Position numbers and translations under genes: made by a program. From Rhodospirillales bacterium (lineage in GTDB: Bacteria; Pseudomonadota; Alphaproteobacteria; Reyranellales; Reyranellaceae): a DNA stretch of 59,259 nucleotides. The notes beneath the pieces are model-generated. The model did not search any database and had not been told where the DNA came from. It saw only the letters and a program-made list of their open reading frames with translations. Below are positions 36,801 through 42,349 of this stretch, piece after piece (the first letter of the stretch is position 1; each line of letters starts with the position of its first letter). The stretch is from the NCBI GenBank assembly GCA_016185145.1, contig JACPOB010000150.1, forward strand, positions 1-59,259, given 5' to 3'.

Positions 36801-38126
36801 GCGCCCTCGGTCATCACCGTGTCGACCACCAGCTTCACCGCCAACGGCGGTGACGGCTATCCCATCAAGGCCAACGGCAGCAACTTCCGCTTCCTGCTGG
36901 CCGACGGCTCGCTCGGCCCCGCAGTCGACGAGGCGCTCGACTTCACGCTGGCCGCCAACACGCCGGCCAATGCGATGGGTGAGCAGGCGGCCTTTGCCGC
37001 CTACATGCAGGCCTTCCACGCCTCGACCGCCACGGCCTACGACCAGGTCGACACGGCCGAGAGCCTCGACACGCGCATCCAGAACCTCAACGCCCGAGCC
37101 GACGGCGTGTTCGCCGACACCGACACGGGCGGCCATCCCGAGCCGCATCCGCCCGGCGACGGCGACGATACGATCATGGGAACGGCCGGCCCCGACACGA
37201 TCGACGCCGGCGGCGGCAACGACACGGTGAGCGGCGGGGCAGGGGCCGACAACATCGACCTCGGCGACGGCGCCGACGTCTTGCGCGACACCGTGAACGA
37301 CCTGAACGGCGACAGGATCTCCGGCTTCGGAATGAGCGACGTGCTGGACATCATGGGTACGCGTTTCGAGCGCGGCCAGATCGGCTTCACCGCGCAGGGT
37401 GGGCAGACGCTGGTCACCATCGGCGACAAGAGCTTCACCCTCGTCGGCGACTTCTCGCAGGGCGACTTCATGACGGTGTCCCGCGGCACCGGCGCCGACA
37501 TGCACACGATCGTGACCTTCGAGCCGCTGCTGCCGACGCTGACCGAAGGCGTGCGCGTCGATCCGGCCAAGATCAACGGCGTCACCAACGAGCTCTTCCT
37601 CAGCGGCGACGGCCTGACGAACTTCACCTTCGAGTTCAAGTCGGGCGTGTCGGCACACGCCAACACGCTGGGCTACTACAAGATCGCCGCCGACGGCACG
37701 ATCGGCGACGTCCATGTGCTGATCGACAACACGCTGAACGTGCCGGCTTCGGCTCGGACGGTGAATCTCGGAACGCTGGCGGACGGCCAGAAGTTCGCCT
37801 TCTTCCTCGTGCAGGACGGTTTCGACGCCTACGGCCGACTGCCCGACAACCTGTCGTTCGTGACGCCGGGGGCGACGTCGCCTGCGGACATCGATACCGG
37901 CGTGCCGCCGGTGCTGCGCAGCGCCTCGATGGGCAACCTGACCAATGCGCCGGTCTTCCATTCGGTCGCGACCCTCAACCCGGGCGATGCCAATCAGGTG
38001 CTGTCCGGCGTCTCGCGCGGCGGCCTGGAACTGCTGATGGGTTTCGAGGACCCGCCCAGCGCCACCGGCGACAACGACTTCCAGGACATGATCTTCAGCG
38101 TCCGCACCGACGACCTGCTGGTGTGA
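30855..38126 (+). CDS. Giant secreted nuclease / 5'-nucleotidase fusion with RTX repeats and DUF4114
   Basis: 2423 residues from the ATG at 30855 (GAGGAGG upstream). Domains in order: unassigned beta region 1-215; Ig-like SbsA/Big_5 218-331; OB-fold of ExeM type 335-600; endonuclease/exonuclease/phosphatase domain 612-935 with N620, E654, D829, N831 and H923 (IANYNVENL, ALQEVQD, SGDLNEF, ASDHDAL); choice-of-anchor-I beta-propeller about 937-1420; UshA-type 5'-nucleotidase about 1424-2085 with D1468/N1469 (GGDNFLPG), N1515/H1516 (GNHEFD) and the C-terminal RNGGGIRAQI; RTX calcium repeats about 2101-2150 (DTIDAGGGNDTVSGGAGAD); DUF4114 about 2230-2423. No signal peptide, so type I secretion is inferred. 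Predicted to turn extracellular DNA into nucleosides and phosphate. Confidence 0.93.
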   Translation: MSTTYHSLASGNLTQNWADAASITTNDDWSGVPSITGYIGDIDAGSPTSVDPRMLTGAAVGNIDVIANQGNPDTNTSGGVAEFAITDPTVALQGSGTADAPSLVLYLDATGREGVRVQFNARDIDGSADNAQQQLNVQYRLGSSGAWTNVANGYFSDVTTGGSATQVTTVDVTLPAAANNHAQVEVRIMTTNAGGSDEWVGIDDIVVSSVPFTGGGDATAPVLQSSTPADDSTGVVVSSDIVLNFDEAVKAGTGDIVISDGAGDIRTITLGGADADGAVTFNGNRVVINLANNLNPNTTYNVTFAAGVIEDAAGNDHAGLGAGALNFTTRPAPAAITPIYTIQGAGHTSALAGQGVATEGVVTAIAGNGFYIQAATGDGNAATSDGIFVFTGSAPSVTVGHLVQVEGTVAEFTAAAAAPGSLSITEITGPVVTDLGVGPAIAATQIGGSAGLKPPTSNLDDDGLTTFDPVNDGIDFFESVEGMLVRVENPVAVSPTNGFGEIFTIVDNDDNPANGLNTNSQTARGGVGISGGQSSFGNTNTVGGDFNPERIQIDDGIAGPSPSVSVGATLSDVTGVMSYGFGNYEVIATEAYSVVTPSTLTPEVTTLAGNAQRLTIANYNVENLDPSDGAAKFNTLAQQIVTNLEAPDILALQEVQDNNGATNDSTTSASTTLQMLVDAIKAASGNTVEYAFQDNPFIGDDLNGGEPGGNIRVAFLYRVDRGVDLVDGSLRTIDANGAATTTVGGNADASHPFFASRPPLVADFTFNGQTITVVDNHFSSKTGSGALMGDQPPLNSAEPARAAQAQAVNTYVDSLLAANPDARVVVSGDLNEFEFEEPMQVLSGKATYVDGPDADTLPEYVAGGTQVLLSMSDMLPVNQRYDYVFDGSSQSLDQMYVTNAARAGAQYDIVHMNAEFANQASDHDALVASFDMTPRLSTTPTGVLDIDVKGTLTLAGAEISAFDPGSDRLFVTSNAGLQVVDLSNPAAPSLITTLDFTALGFGSTDVTSVAAKNGIVAVALLATDKSQPGHVIFVNAATHTVMGSVQVGVHPDMVTFTPDGLKVLVANEGEVLSNGFAGNDGDGTVSIIDLGGGVAAATVQTADFTAFNGQEDALRAEGVRIFAGRSVSQDVEPEYIAISPDGTKAMVTLQEANALAILDLATATFTDIVPLGLKDWTGLQLDVSDQDGGINLVTDSHLFGMYMPDAIAAYSVGGQTYYVMANEGDDRDDFLAPDETIRVGNANYDLDNGLFPDEAALKANAELGRHTVSNAPGLRGDTDGDGDIDQILTYGARSFSIVDSQGNRVFDSADVIERIIVDQFPSLFDDSRSDNKGPEPEGLTIGKVGDKTFAFVALERSNITLAFDITDPGHVSYAGAARNAGDVAPEGVLFIAAADSPTGQDLLVTSNETSNTLTVFEVNEVPAFTLQLLHFSDGEAGLLAGDTAPYLAALLDAFDDDFASTLILAGGDNFLPGPFINAGTDPSLNGVAGIGATAPGRPDLAMLNALGVDASTIGNHEFDLGSTAFRDTFTPAGAWVGAQFPYLSANLDFSGDSALNPRFTNTVDGGTGTLIPEANTLKGRIAPAAVVTENGEKIGLVAATTQLIESISSPNGTEVKGFPTGAGANGEVDNMDLLAAQLQPIIDEMIAEGVNKIVLMSHLQQIANEQLLATKLRGVDIILSAGSNTRLGDADDEAVAFPGHEATFADTYPIVTHGADGKTTVIVNTDGEYTYLGRLVVGFDAEGDIILDTLADNRAINGAYASTAENVAEAWGVTQAQLEATAFADGTKGDQVRDITRAVDAVISAKDGNVYGFTDVYLEGERAFIRSQETNLGDLSADTGIFALKEALGAAAEGQFIVGLRNGGGIRAQIGSIDHNGDKVAPVANADAGKAEGGVSQLDVENALRFDNKLMVFDTTAAGLKAILEHSVAAGLNQGRFGQVGGLRFSWDPDFAAGSRILNVALVDEHDRVIARVVENGVVAAGAPSVITVSTTSFTANGGDGYPIKANGSNFRFLLADGSLGPAVDEALDFTLAANTPANAMGEQAAFAAYMQAFHASTATAYDQVDTAESLDTRIQNLNARADGVFADTDTGGHPEPHPPGDGDDTIMGTAGPDTIDAGGGNDTVSGGAGADNIDLGDGADVLRDTVNDLNGDRISGFGMSDVLDIMGTRFERGQIGFTAQGGQTLVTIGDKSFTLVGDFSQGDFMTVSRGTGADMHTIVTFEPLLPTLTEGVRVDPAKINGVTNELFLSGDGLTNFTFEFKSGVSAHANTLGYYKIAADGTIGDVHVLIDNTLNVPASARTVNLGTLADGQKFAFFLVQDGFDAYGRLPDNLSFVTPGATSPADIDTGVPPVLRSASMGNLTNAPVFHSVATLNPGDANQVLSGVSRGGLELLMGFEDPPSATGDNDFQDMIFSVRTDDLLV

Positions 38127-38133
38127 GGAGATG

Positions 38134-38264
38134 TTTCCTCCCCACGCTAACGCGTGGGGAGGTGTCCGCGAAGCGGACGGAGGGGTCATGAGCGACAGCG
38201 TTGATGCTCATGACCCCTCCGTCGCCGTATGACAGCGCCACCTCCCCAGTTTCGCTGGGGAGGA
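38134..38264. repeat. Intergenic inverted repeat, family B, copy 1
   Basis: About 131 bp between the convergent nuclease and BVMO genes. Outer hairpins CCTCCCCACGC/GCGTGGGGAGG and CCTCCCCAG/CTGGGGAGG flank an inner pair, GACGGAGGGGTCATGAGC and GCTCATGACCCCTCCGTC, which are exact complements. It has the same architecture as the copies at 44009, 51445 and 56867. Probably a folded RNA element or a non-autonomous repeat; it may act as a bidirectional terminator here. Confidence 0.9.
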
Positions 38265-38277
38265 ATGACTATGACCG

Positions 38278-39996
38278 CTACACCACCGGCACGCGCTTCG
38301 CGGCGAGCATGGCGGGCGAGATCACGTCCATGTCGAGCGGCACGTGCCAGCGCTTGGTGAGCCGCACTTCGGGCGGCGCGTTGCCCGTCGTCTCGGTGCC
38401 GTCCAGCACGAAGCCGTCGTAGCCCGTGTCCATGACCTCGTTGCACTTCTGCACATAGACCGGGAAGCCGCCGATATAGGGCATGAACACGCGCGGCCGG
38501 CCGGGCACGTTGGTGCCGACATACCACGAGCTGCAGGTCGAGCGCAGCGACACTTGGCTCACTTCGTTGACGTGCGCCACCCACTGGTCCTCGTCCGCGA
38601 CCTTGGGCTCGAAGCTTCTCGCGCCGACGTCGCGCATGTGCGCCATCAGGTCGACCATCCAGTCGACATGCTGCTCGATCGCCTGGATCATGCTCGCCAG
38701 CACCGAGGGGCTGCCGGGCCCGGTGACCATGAACAGGTTGGGGAAGCCCGCCGAGGCGACGCCGAGGTAGGTGCGCGGTCCGGCGGCCCACTTCTCCGCG
38801 AGCGTCAGCCCGCCGCGCCCGGTGATGCGCATCTTGTCGTACGAGCCGGTCATCGCCGCGAAGCCCGTGGCGCAGACCACGGCGTCGGCGGGATAGGTCC
38901 TGCCGGCGACCACGACGCCCTCCGCGGTGAAGCGCTCGATCGGCGTCTTCGATACGTCGACCAGCCTGACGTGCGGCTTGTTGAAGGTCGCGTAATAGTC
39001 GGTGTCGACGCAGAGCCGCTTGCAGCCGAAGACGTTGTCGGGGCTGAGCAGCGCGGCCGTCGCCGGGTCCTCGACGATGCTGCGGATCTTGCCGCGCGCG
39101 AAGTCGGCGATCGTGTCGTTGGCCTGCTTGTTGAACAGCAGGTCGCCGTAGGCGCCGAGGAAGGGCAGGCCGCCCCTGGCCCAGGCTTCCTCGTACTGCC
39201 GTTGCCGCTCCTGCGGCGTGGCCTCGAGCGCCGGCTGGGCGTTGAACGGGAAGTAGAAGCCGGTCGGCCGCGAGCGCGCCTTGGCGCGCAGCGCCGGATA
39301 GCCGGCTTTCACCCGGGCGACGTAGTCGGGATCGAGCTTCGCGTTGTAGGCCGGCACCGTGTACGACGGCGTGCGCTGGAACACCGTCAGCGCCTTGGCC
39401 TCGGCGGCGATCAGCGGGATCGACTGGATGGCCGACGAGCCGGTGCCGATCACCGCGACGCGCTGGCCGGTGAAGTCGACGCCTTCCTTGGGCCATTCGC
39501 CGGTGTGGTAGATCGGCCCCTTGAAGTCGTCCATGCCCTCGAACGGCGGCTTGTTGGCCGCCGACAGGCAGCCCACCGCCATGATCACGAAGCGCGCCTC
39601 GACGCGATCATCGCGATCGGTCTCGACCGTCCACAGCGCGCGCGCCTCGTCGAACGTCGCCGCGACGACTCGCGTCTCGAAGCGGATGTCGCGGCGCAGG
39701 TCGAAGCGGTCGGCGACGTGGTTGGCGTAGGCCAGGATCTCGGGCTGCGGCGAGTATTTCTCCGACCAGGTCCATTCCTGGTCGAGTTCCTCGGAGAACG
39801 AATAGGAGTACTGCATGCTCTCGACGTCGCAGCGCGCGCCGGGATAGCGATTCCAGTACCAGGTGCCGCCGACGCCATCGCCGGCCTCGAAGCAGAGCGC
39901 GCTGAAGCCCATCTGCCGCAGGCAGTGAAGGGCATAGAGGCCGCCGAACCCGGCGCCGACGACGACCGCGTCGACCGAAGGATGAGAAGAGGACAT
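38278..39996 (-). CDS. Flavin-dependent Baeyer-Villiger-type monooxygenase
   Basis: 572 residues from the ATG at 39996 (MSSSHPSVDAVVVGAGFGGL). The FAD Rossmann motif GAGFGG is at 14-19, the NADPH motif GTGSSA near 184-189, and between them the BVMO fingerprint FxGxxxHxxxWP is intact (F158, G160, H164, W168, P169 in FKGPIYHTGEWP). GTWYWNRYPGARCDVES is typical of cyclohexanone-type BVMOs. Inserts oxygen next to a ketone using NADPH and O2; the ketone is unknown. It starts 71 bases after the stop of the DUF2218 gene on the same strand and may share control by PadR. Confidence 0.94.
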   Translation of the reverse strand: MSSSHPSVDAVVVGAGFGGLYALHCLRQMGFSALCFEAGDGVGGTWYWNRYPGARCDVESMQYSYSFSEELDQEWTWSEKYSPQPEILAYANHVADRFDLRRDIRFETRVVAATFDEARALWTVETDRDDRVEARFVIMAVGCLSAANKPPFEGMDDFKGPIYHTGEWPKEGVDFTGQRVAVIGTGSSAIQSIPLIAAEAKALTVFQRTPSYTVPAYNAKLDPDYVARVKAGYPALRAKARSRPTGFYFPFNAQPALEATPQERQRQYEEAWARGGLPFLGAYGDLLFNKQANDTIADFARGKIRSIVEDPATAALLSPDNVFGCKRLCVDTDYYATFNKPHVRLVDVSKTPIERFTAEGVVVAGRTYPADAVVCATGFAAMTGSYDKMRITGRGGLTLAEKWAAGPRTYLGVASAGFPNLFMVTGPGSPSVLASMIQAIEQHVDWMVDLMAHMRDVGARSFEPKVADEDQWVAHVNEVSQVSLRSTCSSWYVGTNVPGRPRVFMPYIGGFPVYVQKCNEVMDTGYDGFVLDGTETTGNAPPEVRLTKRWHVPLDMDVISPAMLAAKRVPVV

Positions 39997-40067
39997 GCCG
40001 CGATTTTTTGTCGGCCGTGCAGCATGCGCAAGCGCGGGCGGCCCGGCCGTGTCGCGTGGCGATCCAC

Positions 40068-40403
40068 TCAGCCTTGCGGCGGCGGCGCGTCCTGCCAGTC
40101 GAAAGTGAGCGGCGCTTCGCGGAAGGCGAAGCGGTCGACATGGCGCGCGACGGCGCCCTTGAGCGCCTCGAGCTGACCGGCGGCGCTCGTTTCCAGCCGG
40201 CATTCGAGGCCGTCGTCATGCGCCTGCATCATCAGGATGGCGTCGCCCGGCCAGTCGGCGCCGCGCGCGTTGCGCGGAAAGATCACGGCGCCCTTCTGCT
40301 CGGTGAACTCGACGGCGAGGTTGTGGCTCCAGTGCTTGCAGAGCTGCTGGAGGTAACGGCTGGCCTTGCCGGTGGAAACGCGCACGCTGCTGTCGAAGGT
40401 CAT
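40068..40403 (-). CDS. DUF2218 domain protein
   Basis: 111 residues. MTFDSSVRVSTGKASRYLQQ, LCKHWSHNLAVEF, GAVIFPRNARGADWPGDAIL and the C-terminal GQLEALKGAVARHVDRFAFR match DUF2218. These small cytosolic proteins are often encoded beside siderophore-interacting or PadR genes, and their function is unknown to me. The ATG is one base past the PadR stop, so translation is almost certainly coupled. Confidence 0.88.
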   Translation of the reverse strand: MTFDSSVRVSTGKASRYLQQLCKHWSHNLAVEFTEQKGAVIFPRNARGADWPGDAILMMQAHDDGLECRLETSAAGQLEALKGAVARHVDRFAFREAPLTFDWQDAPPPQG

Positions 40404-40404
40404 T

Positions 40405-41121
40405 TTACAGCCTCTCGATCTTGCGGGCGGCCTCGTCGAGGATGGCCGCGACCTCGTGCATGGTTTCGGTCTGCACGCCCTCGCGGCCCAGGCGGTCGAG
40501 CAGCACGGTGCGCAGGTTGCCCATGGCGCGTCGCACCGGGCCGCCGTCGGTCCGCTCGCGCATCGACGCAAGCTGGGCCAGACGGGCGAACAGCATCTCG
40601 ACGTCCTGCTTCTTGGCCTCGAGTTCGGCGGTGCCGTCGGCTGTCACCGCGAACGGCTTGCGCGGTCCGGCGGCCGTCGCCTCTTCGATGCGGCCCATGT
40701 CCTGCAGCAGGGTGAGCGTCGGGTAGATCACGCCGGGACTCGGCACGTAGGCGCCGCCCGTCAGTTCCTCGATCGCCCGGATGAGCTCGTAGCCGTGGCG
40801 CGGCTGGTCGGCGATCAGCTTCAGCAGCACGAGCTGCAGCTCGCCGGAATCGAACACGCGCCGCCGCCGGCCGCGTCCTTCGCCGTGCTCGCCGTCGCGA
40901 CCGAAACCGTGACGACCGCGATGGCCGAAGTGGCGTCCGCGCGGGCCGCGATCGCCGGAGAGTTCCAGCGCATCGGCTTCGTCCGATCCGTCGTTCCTGC
41001 AGCGCCGTCCGAAGCCGCGACGATGATGGCCGTCATTGGCGTGCCAGTGGCGCCGACTCACTTCATGGCTGTGTGTTGGGTGGGAGAATCTCATTGTCAT
41101 TGTCTTTCTATATTTAGACAT
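40405..41121 (-). CDS. PadR family regulator with His-rich N-terminal extension
   Basis: Up to 238 residues. The PadR winged helix lies at about 90-165 (LQLVLLKLIADQPRHGYELI, SPGVIYPTLTLLQDMGRIEE), followed by a C-terminal dimerisation helix region. The N-terminal 85 residues are unusually rich in His, Arg, Gly and Asp (HPTHSHEVSRRHWHANDGHH), a likely metal-sensing extension. Starts at 41121, 41100 and 41094 are all possible; the AT-rich palindrome 41115-41126 would lie under the first, so one of the inner two is more likely. Coupled to DUF2218. May be a metal-responsive repressor of itself, DUF2218 and perhaps the BVMO (inference). Confidence 0.88.
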   Translation of the reverse strand: MSKYRKTMTMRFSHPTHSHEVSRRHWHANDGHHRRGFGRRCRNDGSDEADALELSGDRGPRGRHFGHRGRHGFGRDGEHGEGRGRRRRVFDSGELQLVLLKLIADQPRHGYELIRAIEELTGGAYVPSPGVIYPTLTLLQDMGRIEEATAAGPRKPFAVTADGTAELEAKKQDVEMLFARLAQLASMRERTDGGPVRRAMGNLRTVLLDRLGREGVQTETMHEVAAILDEAARKIERL

Positions 41122-41140
41122 GTCTAGGATATATCTTAGA
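41105..41140. promoter_or_regulatory. AT-rich palindrome at the PadR promoter
   Basis: TAGACATGTCTA (41115-41126) is a perfect 12-bp palindrome flanked by TATA (41109-41112) and TATA (41130-41133). The tract is markedly AT-rich in otherwise GC-rich DNA. PadR proteins usually repress their own promoter through such a dyad, so this is the likely autoregulatory operator and core promoter. Confidence 0.6.
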
Positions 41141-41193
41141 AATAGCGAATTTCAAGGCGCGCTTTTGGGCGTTTTGAAGGCAAGGGGAGCGCA

Positions 41194-41350
41194 TAACCTC
41201 ATCCTGAGGAGCCGCGCGGAGCGCGGCGTCTCGAAGGATGGGAATAGTCTCGGTGTTGCCACCAACGCGCGGAGGTTACTCCGCGCGACCGAGACGCGCC
41301 CTGAGTTTACCCCGAGGTACTCGAGGGGGGCGCTCCTCAGGGTGAGGTTA
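41194..41350. repeat. Intergenic repeat, family C, with 19-bp terminal inverted repeats
   Basis: TAACCTCATCCTGAGGAGC (41194-41212) and its complement (41332-41350, one mismatch) bound a 157-bp element. Inside are two smaller hairpins (GCCGCGC/GCGCGGC and GCGCGGAG/CTCCGCGC). It accounts for most of the 332-bp gap between PadR and psd. It has no coding capacity and resembles a MITE or a large palindromic repeat. Only one copy is in the window. Confidence 0.8.
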
Positions 41351-41453
41351 AGCGTCGGTTAGCCCCAAAGAGCGGCCGCGCGCGTCATTCAATCGACACA
41401 ACAGGGTAACGACGGCGCAACGGCTTCGATTCACAAGACAGAATCGAGGATCG

Positions 41454-42326
41454 TCATGGCAGGTGCATGAGCGCGCGGCCCATCCGGATGGGAGTGCCTT
41501 CGCCGATACCGTCGCACAGGCGAAAGCCCGGCGGCGCGAACACGATGATCGTCGATCCATGCTCGAACCAGCCGAGCTCGTCGCCCTTCCTGATGGGCGT
41601 ATCGCACTCGATCTCAGCGGCACCGCGATAGTTCATGTTCATCGTCACATCGAGGAAGTGCAGGCGGATGCTGGCGACCAGGATCGCGGCGACCGGCACC
41701 AGGGTCACGAGATGACCCCCCTTGCCAGAGGCAAGCCTGGTGCGAATCACGGCGCGCTCGTTCTTGCAGAACAGATTCTCCACGCGCCTGAGCGCGATCG
41801 GATTGACGTTCCAGGTGTCGCCCGAGATGTAGGTCACGCGCTCGATCGTGCCGTCATGGGGCGCGTGGAAGCGGTGATACATGCTCGAGGTGAGCCGCAG
41901 CGTGGCGTACTCGCCGTCGCGATAGGTCTCGATCAGCGCCGGATCGACCAGCAGGTCCCGCAGTGCGTAGGGGAACCCCTTGGCCTGCAGCACTTGCGTG
42001 CCGTCGACCCTGCCGCAGGCGCCGACGATGGCGTCGCACGGGCTTGTAAGCACCCGCGGATCGTCATCGACCGGCCGAGCGCCGGCCATGAGCTCGCGCG
42101 TGAAGCAGGCATGCAGGCTCTTGAAGGATTTCTGCTTGGCGTCGCTGAGATCGAGGTCGGCGAACAGGCGCCACGCGGCGATCGACGCCCGCGCCACGAT
42201 CGGATTCTCGATCTGGCTGAGCCATCCGAGGAAGCGCGTGGCGAGCCGCCGGGGAATCCGGTTGGTCAGCAGGAAGTTGATGTCCTCCTGCTGGACGATT
42301 TTGGCGAGTTCCGAACGCAGGGTCAT
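41454..42326 (-). CDS. psd: Phosphatidylserine decarboxylase-family protein
   Basis: 290 residues from the ATG at 42326 (MTLRSELAKIVQQEDINFLL), which matches the usual start of this subgroup; the frame is open 37 codons further upstream into low-quality sequence overlapping the divergent gene. Family features: LTSPCDAIVGACGRVDG, MYHRFHAPHDGTIERVTYI, NPIALRRVENLFCKNERAVI, and the self-cleavage site LGWFEHGSTIIVF, where GST yields the pyruvoyl cofactor. Converts phosphatidylserine to phosphatidylethanolamine; PSD relatives can also decarboxylate free amino acids. A typical housekeeping psd would have pssA beside it, which this lacks. Start codons of this gene and the divergent PLP enzyme are 23 bp apart. 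Confidence 0.88.
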   Translation of the reverse strand: MTLRSELAKIVQQEDINFLLTNRIPRRLATRFLGWLSQIENPIVARASIAAWRLFADLDLSDAKQKSFKSLHACFTRELMAGARPVDDDPRVLTSPCDAIVGACGRVDGTQVLQAKGFPYALRDLLVDPALIETYRDGEYATLRLTSSMYHRFHAPHDGTIERVTYISGDTWNVNPIALRRVENLFCKNERAVIRTRLASGKGGHLVTLVPVAAILVASIRLHFLDVTMNMNYRGAAEIECDTPIRKGDELGWFEHGSTIIVFAPPGFRLCDGIGEGTPIRMGRALMHLP

Positions 42327-42349
42327 GGAGAGCTGAGAGGGGTGTTGAG

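Noticed and set aside
34752..38189. Open frames of over 1000 codons antisense to the nuclease/nucleotidase gene (also 30810-34004)
   Set aside because: They mirror the codon periodicity of the real gene, contain no domain, and run through conserved catalytic motifs on the other strand.
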